A stretch of DNA of 64,000 bases, from contig OZ025208.1 of assembly GCA_964019055.1 (NCBI GenBank), forward strand, positions 15,995,457 through 16,059,456, written 5' to 3'. Of this stretch, positions 19,807 through 28,672 are shown in pieces. Position 1 is the first letter of the stretch. Every line of letters begins with the position of its first letter. The stretch comes from Anthopleura xanthogrammica (Eukaryota > Cnidaria > Anthozoa > Actiniaria > Actiniidae). The position numbers and the translations under genes are program-made. A model generated the notes under the pieces. That model saw nothing but the letters and a program-made list of their open reading frames with translations. It was not told the origin of the DNA and ran no database searches.

Positions 19807-22800
19807 TATCACCGCCATCATCACTACCACCACCATCATCATCATCATCATCATCATGGTCATCACCCCATCAAACATCACCATCACTAGCATATTATAT
19901 ATTCATACATATATTTCATTTCTTTTAGCTGAGTACTTCGATATCCACCAAGAAGTCAATATTTAGTAGTGCACCCAAGAAGCAAGCAGAGACGCCTTTC
20001 CTTTACCTGTGGCTGAGTAAACTACAAGCATCTCTCGTATCCAAGGTATAGGCCGTTCTTAATATTCATGCATGAAATCCTTAGCATCGCGTTCATGCAG
20101 CTCTGACTACATTTAATGTATAGACCCCTTGCACGTGACGTCAAAGCAGCTCAGTGTGGAGGACAAAACAAAAGAATTTCAATCTCCTGAGAATTGGAAC
20201 CTATTGTTTTGTCCTCCAAATTGAGCTGCATTTCTGACATGCTACAAGGGGTCTATTGCGACTGCGTGCTCCAACACCAACATAGAGCCATTTTTAGAGT
20301 TCTATAATATTTCTGGAAGTTGGATATTGTTTTTTAAAATCTATTTTATGCATTTTTTTTCAGTTCACTTTGTACTTTTTCACGATTCTGAGTGCACAAA
20401 CCTCGCAGGCAGAGATGAAGACGCTTACAGCACGAGCAACTTCTGACTATATAGCCAAGTAAGGGTCAAAAAAATGATAGATCTAGGCGAGGTTTTCTTT
20501 GACTGTGAATCTAGGCGAGGTTTTCTTTGACTGTGATTCTAAGCGAGGTTTTCTTTGACTGTGAATCTAGGCGAGGTTTTCTTTGACTGTGATTCTAGGC
20601 GAGGTTTTCTTTGACTGTGAATCTAGGCGAGGTTTTCTTTGACTGTGATTCTAGGCGAGGTTTTCTTTGACTGTGATTCTAGGCGAGGTTTTCTTTGACT
20701 GTGAATCTAGGCGAGGTTTTCTTTGACTGTGATTCTAAGCGAGGTTTTCTTTGACTGTGAATCTAGGCGAGGTTTTCTTTGACTGTGATTCTAGGCGAGG
20801 TTTTCTTTGACTGTGAATCTAGGCGAGGTTTTCTTTGACTGTGATTCTAGGCGAGGTTTTCTTTGACTGTGATTCTAGGCGAGGTTTTCTTTGACTGTGA
20901 ATCTAGGCGAGGTTTTCTTTGACTGTGAATCTAGGCGAGGTTTTCTTTGACTGTGAATCTAGGCGAGGTTTTCTTTGACTGTGATTCTAGGCGAGGTTTT
21001 CTTTGACTGTGATTCTAGGCGAGGTTTTCTTTGACTGTGATTCTAGGCGAGGTTTTCTTTGACTGTGAATCTAGGCGAGGTTTTCTTTGACTGTGATTCT
21101 AGGCGAGGTTTTCTTTGACTGTGAATCTAGGCGAGGTTTTCTTTGACTGTGATTCTAGGCGAGGTTTTCTTTGACTGTGATTCTAGGCGAGGTTTTCTTT
21201 GACTGTGAATCTAGGCGAGGTTTTCTTTGACTGTGATTCTAGGCGAGGTTTTCTTTGACTGTGATTCTAGGCGAGGTTTTCTTTGACTGTGATTCTAGGC
21301 GAGGTTTTCTTTGACTGTGAATCTAGGCGAGGTTTTCTTTGACTGTGAATCTAGGCGAGGTTTTCTTTGACTGTGAATCTAGGCGAGGTTTTCTTTGACT
21401 GTGATTCTAGGCGAGGTTTTCTTTGACTGTGATTCTAGGCGAGGTTTTCTTTGACTGTGATTCTAGGCGAGGTTTTCTTTGACTGTGATTCTAGGCGAGG
21501 TTTTCTTTAACTGTGAATCTAGGCGAGGTTTTCTTTGACTGTGATTCTAGGCGAGGTTTTCTTTGACTGTGATTCTAGGCGAGGTTTTCTTTGACTGTGA
21601 TTCTAGGCGAGGTTTTCTTTGACTGTGATTCTAGGCGAGGTTTTCTTTGACTGATTCTAGGCGAGGTTTTCTTTAACTGTGAATCTAGGCGAGGTTTTCT
21701 TTAACTGTGAATCTAGGCGAGGTTTTCTTTGACTGTGATTCTAGGCGAGGTTTTCTTTAACTGTGAATCTAGGCGAGGTTTTCTTTAACTGTGAATCTAG
21801 GCGAGGTTTTCTTTGACTGTGAATCTAGGCGAGGTTTTCTTTAACTGTGAATCTAGGCGAGGTTTTCTTTAACTGTGAATCTAGGCGAGGTTTTCTTTGA
21901 CTGTGAATCTAGGCGAGGTTTTCTTTAACTGTGAATCTAGGCGAGGTTTTCTTTAACTGTGAATCTAGGCGAGGTTTTCTTTAACTGTGAATCTAGGCGA
22001 GGTTTTCTTTAACTGTGAATCTAGGCGAGGTTTTCTTTGACTGTGAATCTAGGCGAGGTTTTCTTTAACTGTGACTGTGACTCGGGGCGCATAATCATTA
22101 AAAATCGTCGGACTTGAAACTAGTGGAATCACGGCAGTCAGCAACAGGAATCAAAGGTGGTGTAGCAGTACTGCACTCACCTCTCACCTCTGGGATCTCG
22201 GGTTCAATTCCCAGACTTGGCCGCACATCAATAATTATTTTTAAATCCATTTGCGTAAATTTGCTGAGTCAGTGGTGGTTTCCAATCTGTTTTTCATCAA
22301 TTTTCCCTATCATTTCCTTGACAGGATCACTGCATTTCAACGCCGTTCCGACGCGCTTAACATCTCCATTCTCTTCGACGCCCAGAGACTTGATTCATAC
22401 CGTGGTCATGGTTACCATTTCCCTCAAGACAAAATGGACCAACCTGCGGGCCTTGGGGCATTCCCTGCTATTGTCTCCTTACCTGGGGTGAGTAATATGG
22501 TCGGTCAATAGAGGTGATTTTTAGGGTTGATAAGTACTATAGTAGTCGGTAAGAAGTGGTCGGTATTTAGAGGTGGAGCTATACTCAAAAAGAGCTAAGC
22601 AGTGACATTACATATGCTCTCCGTAGAAGAAATTTTTTAGTAGCAAGAACAGCAAGATTTGGTCGATATCAAGAGTTGATGATATTATGAACTGGTCGGT
22701 ATCAAAGCTTTAGTTTGGTATCAAGGATGGTCGTTATTAAGGATACACCCCTTTCACGTGACGTCAAAGCAGCTCAATTTGGAGAGACAAAACAAAATAA

Positions 22801-24615
22801 TCTCAATCTCTTGAGAATTGGAACCTATTGTTTTGTCCTCCAAATTGAGCTGCATTCCGACGTGCTGTAAGATGTCTATTGCGCGATAAAGAGGTTTCCT
22901 GACCGGTATATCAAGAGTTGGTTGTTTTACCTTTTTTTTTTGTTCAGGAGCGTCCGGTAGAGCACTGGCCGAACATCATATCGATCATAATGGACAAGAA
23001 CCATGGACACGATCTCACCTTTACTGACAAGATTGTCTACTTCTTTGATAATGTAAGTGAATATGGAAGGGTTAGAAATGTCGTTAGAAATACAGTGCTA
23101 TACTGTTGCAGGAAACAAACCTTCAATTAAATTTTATCGATATTGATCTAAGGTCACTAAAGGCTCAGATACACGGTGTAACATTGCTTGCAACATTATG
23201 ATTACAGTACTATTTCAGCAGCCAAAAACAGAGAAAATCTCGATTTTTCCGATTAATTTACGAGGATAATACCAATGACATAAACAAAATAAAACAAGCA
23301 TTCAAAATTGTATATTTTAGTGTGATGTTGAATGCGATATTGCACCGTGTGTCGGAGCCTTAACTCATAGATTCAACCCTGGAACAACCTCTGGGGTGCT
23401 CAAAGTCAGGGATTGGCTAACTCACAGATCGAATTGGAATTTAGCTCGTTAGGTTTTGCGGAGGGAGGAAAACCAGAGAACCGGAAGAAAAACCCTCAAA
23501 TTGAGAGACCTAACAACCCTACTCACATGTGATGCCGAGTCGGCCAGGAATCGAACCTGAGACCCTAGAGAAAGGCGAAGGCACTAAAATTATTTACACA
23601 ACCCAGTTTCTATTCTATATAGTTCCCGTACTAAAAGTCACGCTTCTTCGTTCCTGCTTTTCCTTTCAGAGGGTCCAAAGTACATATTTTCTAACACGGA
23701 TCGACTACCGTATGAGGCTTGTTATTACCTTCTGCACGAAGAAAGCAGAAAAAGACTCGTATATTACGACATTTATGAATGGTAAGTAGAAAATCTGTAA
23801 GGACTAGAAAGTTTTCTTAAAGGAGCACTTGGACGAAAGTGTCCATGCTAAGATAATAGCCAATGGGCACAAACTCGCGAATTTCTAGCACAAAGCATGA
23901 TGGGAAACCGAGTCCTTACGCTTTTTTGGCTTCTCTAAAAATTAATCTGTCAATTTTTCCTTGACATTTTCTATGGAAATGTATTTCAACAGACGAAAAT
24001 AACAGAGTAATTTTTTCCGATATTTCCTTTGATTTCCCTGTTTCATTTTCGCAGGGCTCGGTTTCCCAGAGTGCTTTGTGAGCTTTGATGCACATTGTCT
24101 ATTGATAATTCTTATCCGCCAATTTTGACTGTGAAGAAAATAAGTTTAACCAAGTCATTTCAAATTTTCATCGATTAGTACTCCTTTAACCCGTGAAATA
24201 GCTCGTAGTCTAATAGAGGCTAATGGATCTTATTTCCATTTTTTTCTTTTGTATCTATTTTACATCGTTACAAGTAATCAGTTTTTGTTTCACGGATTTA
24301 GTGAAATCACTCTAACATAAAAATTTGATCTGGCTATAAACTTTTGCGCTGCGAAAAAGGGATTTGGTACGATATAATAGGGGGTGTTGCTGAGCCGGAT
24401 CCTGAGGGACGACAGCCATACTGAATCTAGCGTTCCAAAGTAGTCAGTCACCCACCTGTTTACTAGCATACTTTCTCCTGTCATGTCGGTGAGCAGTTTT
24501 AAAGAGGTTCCATCGTATTTGATATGCATACGATTCTTTCTTTTCTCTAGATATCGCTTGTCATCTAAGGAACACCAAGATATTTTCCGTACTCAAGCAA
24601 GGAACGTATCACTAA
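14881..24615 (+). CDS. KICS2: KICSTOR complex subunit 2 (C12orf66-like), complete
   Basis: Thirteen coding exons: 14881-14899, 15411-15541, 16020-16175, 16623-16789, 17269-17352, 18169-18222, 18789-18936, 19929-20045, 20364-20458, 22325-22487, 22948-23052, 23670-23781, 24551-24615. All are GT-AG with matching phases; total 471 residues plus stop, compared with about 445 in human. Landmarks shared with the vertebrate protein: [128 protein letters not shown] and KKAEKDS. In vertebrates KICS2 joins KPTN, ITFG2 and SZT2 in KICSTOR, which holds GATOR1 at the lysosome to restrain mTORC1 when nutrients are scarce. There is no signal peptide or membrane span. The Ser/Pro-rich stretch at residues 12-25 is less conserved. 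The first exon is short (MAEATN) and the least certain part. Confidence 0.96.
14949..15287. repeat. 169-bp tandem duplication, AT-rich
   Basis: ACGTTAGAATACCGATTAAA occurs at 14951 and again at 15120, followed by nearly identical sequence rich in TATATA and TGTACA. It sits in KICS2 intron 1. Confidence 0.88.
16810..17195. repeat. 90-bp tandem repeat built from a tRNA-like unit, about 4 copies
   Basis: Each unit contains GGTTGGTTAGTGTGCTG (A-box-like), CTGCTAAGCAAGAGG (anticodon-arm-like) and AGTTTGATCCTCA (B-box-like), so it resembles a degenerate tRNA in the plus orientation. The period is 90 bp. The minus-strand frame that spans it is a repeat artefact. In KICS2 intron 4. Confidence 0.8.
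17395..18066. repeat. (ATCC)n microsatellite
   Basis: More than 650 bp of CATC tetranucleotides, with a perfect core of about 300 bp at 17625-17938 and degenerate flanks. In KICS2 intron 5. Poly-(HPSI) and (GWMD) frames are artefacts. Confidence 0.97.
18540..18695 (-). mobile_element. SINE-like fragment
   Basis: Contains GAGGGAGGAAAACTGGAGAA, shared with the SINE-like copies at 23.36 and 28.56 kb. The head region has GTGAGAGGCGAGCACTC, an A/B-box-like stretch. In KICS2 intron 6. Confidence 0.55.
18997..19279. mobile_element. Foldback MITE, family E (49-bp arms)
   Basis: Arms 18997-19045 and 19231-19279 are inverted copies with one mismatch; they contain AACACCTAAAATATGTCTGG. The spacer is 185 bp. 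In KICS2 intron 7. Confidence 0.88.
19330..19880. repeat. (ATC)n / (TGA)n microsatellite with G17 run
   Basis: A run of G at about 19362-19378 precedes about 380 bp of ATC trinucleotides that switch strand around 19718-19740 (CATCAT to ATGATG and back). In KICS2 intron 7. Confidence 0.92.
20121..20255. mobile_element. CRE-palindrome MITE (family F), copy 1
   Basis: Starts TAGACCCCTTGCACGTGACG and ends CTACAAGGGGTCTA. The inner arms AAAGCAGCTCA and TTGAGCTGC are separated by a GGAGGACAAAACAA inverted pair. About 135 bp. In KICS2 intron 8. Confidence 0.9.
20466..22083. repeat. 28-bp minisatellite, about 57 copies, KICS2 intron 9
   Basis: The unit contains CTAGGCGAGGTTTTCTTTGA followed by CTGTGATT or CTGTGAAT. 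The array starts about 7 bp after the exon 9 donor at 20459. A variant with TTTAACTG appears only from about 21507 onward and dominates the 3' end, so copies show polarity. One unit near 21647 lacks GTG. There are no unique spacers, so it is not a CRISPR array. Confidence 0.97.
22150..22235 (+). mobile_element. tRNA-like SINE head
   Basis: GGTGGTGTAGCAGTACTGCAC resembles an A box, and CTCGGGTTCAATTCCCAG resembles a B box about 50 bp later. No full cloverleaf was verified. In KICS2 intron 9, immediately after the 28-bp array. Confidence 0.55.
22744..22878. mobile_element. CRE-palindrome MITE (family F), copy 2
   Basis: Contains TTTCACGTGACGTCAAAGC at one end and TTGAGCTGCATTCCGACGTG at the other. 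In KICS2 intron 10. Confidence 0.88.
23170..23362. mobile_element. Palindromic MITE, family G, copy 1
   Basis: Ends ACACGGTGTAACATTGC and GCGATATTGCACCGTGTGTC are inverted. Related copies lie at 35.91 kb and 43.91 kb. In KICS2 intron 11. Confidence 0.8.
23363..23580 (-). mobile_element. tRNA-derived SINE
   Basis: Read on the minus strand: a head with GGTTCGATTCCTGGCCGA (B-box-like), then a body with GGTTTTCCTCCCTCCGC, then a tail GTGAGTTAGCC...CCAGAGGTTGTTCCAGGGTT. The tail is one unit of the 57-bp satellite. The A-box half is not clear. In KICS2 intron 11. Confidence 0.7.
23816..24190. mobile_element. Foldback MITE, family H, copy 1
   Basis: Begins TTAAAGGAGCACTTGG and ends AGTACTCCTTTAA. 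A related, better preserved copy is at 60527-60886. In KICS2 intron 12. Confidence 0.65.
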
Positions 24616-24688
24616 CCTCTTTTCTTAAATTTTCCTACATGGGATCCTTGATTGAAAAGACTTCATAGAATACGCTTCCGTCTTGAAA

Positions 24689-24694
24689 AATAAA
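24689..24694 (+). terminator. KICS2: KICS2 poly(A) signal AATAAA
   Basis: AATAAA about 74 bp downstream of the KICS2 stop codon; the first canonical hexamer after the gene. Confidence 0.65.
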
Positions 24695-24708
24695 TCTCTT
24701 TACCTTGG

Positions 24709-24861
24709 GCGTAATGTTTTCCCATTTCATACCACATGTCATTCCCTAGAGTATCATTTCTTTGTTTAACGGTTGCGCATGAGAAGACACATGAATATGG
24801 ATACAACTCAAACAAAGAATCTTATTCTCAAGAGAATGACTCTTGGTCTGAAATGGGGAAG
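24709..24861 (+). mobile_element. MITE family B copy 2
   Basis: GCGTAATGTTTTCCCATTTCA at one end and GGTCTGAAATGGGGAA at the other, with the same interior as copy 1. A family F element follows within 2 bp. Confidence 0.82.
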
Positions 24862-24862
24862 C

Positions 24863-25000
24863 TACAGATCTCTTTCACGTGACGTCAAAGCAGCTCAATT
24901 TGGAGGGGAAAAAAAAAGAATCCCAATCTCCTTAGGATTGGGACCTATTGTTTTGTCCTCCAAATTGAGCTGCATTCCGACGTGCTGCAAGGGGTCCATA
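24863..25000. mobile_element. CRE-palindrome MITE (family F), copy 3
   Basis: Contains TCACGTGACGTCAAAGCAG and the mirrored TGAGCTGCATTCCGACGTGC. It abuts a family B element, an arrangement also seen at 27.7 kb. Confidence 0.9.
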
Positions 25001-25088
25001 CTCCCAAGCTCAAGAAGTCTACAGCTAAATAAATAGATGATAACTAGCGGTAAGCTAGTGTGGGCTGCGTCGGTGTTTCTAATGAAAC

Positions 25089-25465
25089 AGTATGGATAAA
25101 AAGTTAAATTTTACACCGTAAAAAATAAGAGATCACTTACTGACGTTTCGGACGCTAGTCCTTCGGTTTGTCTTTGGTTAGCGGCAACAATGATTGTCGC
25201 AAAACCAAAGAGATGCGGCTCATTCACCTATTGGGTACTCATAATCCCAATGGGATGAATGAACGCTTCGCTTTTAATTAATCTATTCTTGTAACCTTGC
25301 CTACCTTGCTCTCATTGGTTATTTATTTTCTATCTTCATCATATATACACTACCTTCCACTCTTATTCTCTCTTTTACTCCGACGAAGGACTAGCGTCCA
25401 AAACGTCAGTAAGTGATCTCTCTTATTTTTTACGGTGTAAAATTTAACTTTTTATCCATACAGCT
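25089..25465. mobile_element. Foldback MITE, family I (about 80-bp arms)
   Basis: The left arm (about 25089-25165) contains GGATAAAAAGTTAAATTTTA and GACGCTAGTCCTTCG. The right arm (about 25386-25465) contains CGAAGGACTAGCGTC and TAAAATTTAACTTTTTATCC. About 220 bp of unique interior. Intergenic. Confidence 0.88.
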
Positions 25466-25559
25466 AAATAAATATCTCATAACATTCTTACACTAGTAAC
25501 TGATAAGCATGATTTTTAACAGCACATTTTAGGTACAAATTTATTTTGTATCTCTTACA

Positions 25560-25975
25560 ATGAGTTGCTACAAACAGACGCTTTGCATGAATGGATAACG
25601 TGTGAGCGAGAAACATATCGGAAACTTCACTCTAAAATGGCTACCATATTCCAACCTTGTAATTGGAGGACAGTATGCGTTTACTCGCTTTTGATTGGTT
25701 CCTGGCACGCCGGAAATACCTCAAATTGCTTTCAAAATACAAACTCGTGATTGGTTTGTTTTTTTTCTCGCTTTTTTGATTGACTGATACCAGAAGCCAA
25801 TCAAAAGGCTTCAAAATTCAACGCTTTGATTGGATACTGCGTTTTGTCGTTTTTTTGATTGCCTCACACCGAAGTCTCAATCAAATGGCTTCCAAATTCA
25901 AAAGCTTTGTTTGGACAGCTTGCGTTTTCTGGCTTTCTAATTGGTTGAGTGTGATTGCCATCTTAAGTCAAGGTC
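25560..25975. repeat. Degenerate repeats around GATTGG / CTTCAAAATTCAA
   Basis: Several diverged copies of a roughly 70-bp phrase (TGATTGG, GGCTTC, AAATTCAA). Short open frames across it are not coding. Similar phrasing recurs near 51.05-51.55 kb. Confidence 0.5.
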
Positions 25976-25979
25976 CCAT

Positions 25980-26082
25980 AAGACCCCTTGTTACATGACG
26001 TCAAAGCAGCTTAATTTGGAGAATTGGAAACCTATTGTTTTGTCCTCCTAATTGAGCTGCATTATGACGTGCTGCAAGGGAT
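25980..26082. mobile_element. CRE-palindrome MITE (family F), copy 4, shortened
   Basis: AGACCCCTTGTTACATGACG to GACGTGCTGCAAGGG; the interior is shorter than in the other copies. Confidence 0.8.
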
Positions 26083-26570
26083 AATCCCCTTTTCTCAACA
26101 CATTAAATACTATACCTTACTATAACCATTTTAAATTCAATTAAAATGCTTTAAAAGCCTACTATATTTCTAGATTAAATGAATTCTAAATTCTTAACAT
26201 TTGAATAAAATAAAATATTTTTATCTATATATGACAGAGTTTTTACCTTAATATGGAAAATTATTTACGAGATATGATAACATTATATTCACAGCTAGTT
26301 TATAGCAAAATGGAACATCTCCTAGAATGTAGCCTGAGTAGCGGCCCTCAGTGAGGTGGCCAGGGGAGTATCCCCTCTCCTTGCCCCAAGCTCCCTGGCA
26401 CCCTCAACAGAGGGCCGCTATGCAGGCTAACTAGAATGAGGAGTGGAAAGGGGGATGTCTTCCTGGGGGATTTACATCAATTTAATTTTGATGGAAGGGG
26501 AAGGAATGGTATAGACCTAGTTTGATTCAAATCCCACAAAGTAAAGGCACTGTGCCCTGTTAAGGAGGTG

Positions 26571-26890
26571 TTACACCAGACAATGTTTCGTGCACCTTGT
26601 GTCATACATCAGACTGTAATGGTCTGGGACAAGGTATGTTACACCAGACAATGTTTCGTGCACCTTGTGTCATACATCAGACTGTAATGGTCTGGGACAG
26701 GGTATGTTACACCAGGCAATGTTTCGTGCACCTTGTGTCATACATCACACTGTAATGGTCTGGGACAAGGTATGTTACACCAGACAGTGTTTCGTGCACC
26801 TTGTGTCATACATCACACTGTAATGGTCTGGGACAGTGTATGTTACACCAGACAATGTTTCATGGAACTTGTGTCATACATTCTACCACA
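26571..26890. repeat. 68-bp tandem repeat, about 4.7 copies
   Basis: TTACACCAGACAATGTTTCG begins at 26571, 26639, 26707 and 26775, a 68-bp period. The unit also carries TCATACATCA and GGTCTGGGACA. Intergenic. Confidence 0.92.
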
Positions 26891-27642
26891 ATGGACTGGG
26901 GCGGCAAGAATAATTTACGCCCATGAAATATTATTAGCTGTCATAACATATCATTGCAAGACAAGTTAAAGTAGGGCTGTTACACTACGCAATGTTTCGA
27001 AATTGTTGCTTCAATCATTGCAAAAACTAGAGCTCGATTCTATTCTATTGTATTTCGCAAATGTAAGCCTTCAGTAACCTATTCATGTCAAAATAGCTTG
27101 CTATCACGGCGCGTAGTTGTGCAATATAACTATATGATCTTAAGGGCGGACAGCCTAAAATATTCTGCACGTGTGTATATACAGACTGTGTCATTACAGA
27201 GTCAAATGGTCTACAAATTGTCAACATACTAAAATTAGAATATTATATTCTATACTTATGCATATCTATATATTTCAAATTTAAAACCAAGCTCTGAACT
27301 GGTCATACATGGACTATAGTATTTAAATTTTATAATCCCCTGCACCTCCCTGGTTGGGCTGTCTGTGTTTTATTTCGCGCGCGTCTAGTAATTAGTACGG
27401 ACTAAGACGAAGGACTTTGCAAAAGTCCAAAGAAATGGAAGATTTCAGTGTTCCAGTTCACCTCCCTTGGGTATCTCCAATCGATACTTACTTTAACTAC
27501 AGATAAGTAATAGAATAATAGATACGAATAATAGTATTAGAGTTGGTGAGTGGTGTGACCCACTGCCTTCACGACGAGCTGACTCTGTGGGAAAAAACGA
27601 ATAATAATACATGAGTACTATTTACATATGGTGATACATTAA

Positions 27643-27779
27643 TAGACCCCTTGCAGCACGTCGGAATAAAGCTCAATTTGGAGGAAAAAAACAATAGGTT
27701 CCATTTCTCAGGAGATTGAAATTCTTTTGTTTGGTCCTCCAAATTGAGCTGCTTTGACGTCACGTGAAACAAGTCTATA
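27643..27779. mobile_element. CRE-palindrome MITE (family F), copy 5
   Basis: TAGACCCCTTGCAGCACGTC to TTTGACGTCACGTGAAAC; opposite orientation to copy 3. Confidence 0.9.
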
Positions 27780-27792
27780 AGACACCTTTTTA

Positions 27793-28030
27793 GCTTGGGC
27801 GTAATGTTTTCCCATTTCAGACCTCGTGTCATTCCCTAGAGTATCATTTCTTTGTTTAACGGTTGTGCATGAGAAGACACATGAATATTGATGCAACTCA
27901 AACAAAGAATCTAAGCGCATTTGATCATCTTTATGGAAAATGCGTTATATAATTAAGTTAATAAATTATTAAATTATTAAATTATAATCTTATTCTCAAG
28001 GAAATGACTCGTGGTTTGAAATGGAAAACC
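27793..28030 (+). mobile_element. MITE family B copy 3, with internal insertion
   Basis: The same ends as copies 1 and 2, but about 75 bp (roughly 27913-27988) interrupts AAAGAATCT and TATTCTCAAG. The insert begins with a small GCGCATTT...AAATGCG hairpin and is flanked by repeated AATCT. Confidence 0.78.
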
Positions 28031-28249
28031 TTTTGCGCAAACCAAATAGTTTTTATTGCCCAACAAAGGGGCTCAGTAAAGAGAACTGATAAACTAGGAT
28101 GGTGTGTACTTTTATTATTAATGAGGAGCAATACGACCCAGGTTGGAGTCCCGCTTGGCTCTTTAAGCTTTCACCTACTGTAGTTTGGAGCCTAGCTCTG
28201 TTGTGAGTGTCCCATGCTGTGATACAACAGCCAAAGCTTAATAGATTTT

Positions 28250-28650
28250 AGATTAGCGCGCACAGTTATTGCGCATCGACATTGAGGGATTCCTGCGGGA
28301 TTTCAAAAGACCTTGCAAGGTTCTTTTACCTAGTTGGAGGTTAGCTATGTTGTGGGTGTCCCACGCTGACACAAAATATACAGCCAAAGATTAATAGATT
28401 CGATAAGCGCGCACATATATTAAATTTGGAGGGGCTAATCATCCTTGCTTGCAGCTGAAGAGCTGAATTACGAAGGACGCAGCTCAACGTGGTCGAGTCG
28501 AAGGCATACGAAGGCGCCTCGGGCAGCCGCCATACGACTCATGTCTGACCACGGAGCACAGCTCAGATCGAATTAGGGTTGGTTTTTACGGAGGGAGGAA
28601 AACCGGAGAACCCGGAGAAAAACCCTCGTAGCAAGGGAGAGAACATCTAT
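28250..28650 (-). mobile_element. SINE-like body plus duplicated 30-bp segment
   Basis: GAGGGATTCCTGCGGGATTTC occurs at about 28284 and again at about 28655, where it overlaps the 3' end of the ZP gene. Between them lies GGAGGGAGGAAAACCGGAGAA, the SINE body also seen at 23.4 kb. Confidence 0.6.
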
Positions 28651-28672
28651 ATCGAGGGATTCCTGCGGGATT

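Noticed and set aside
20466..22083. Possible CRISPR array
   Set aside because: Units are contiguous with no unique spacers, in an intron of an animal gene.
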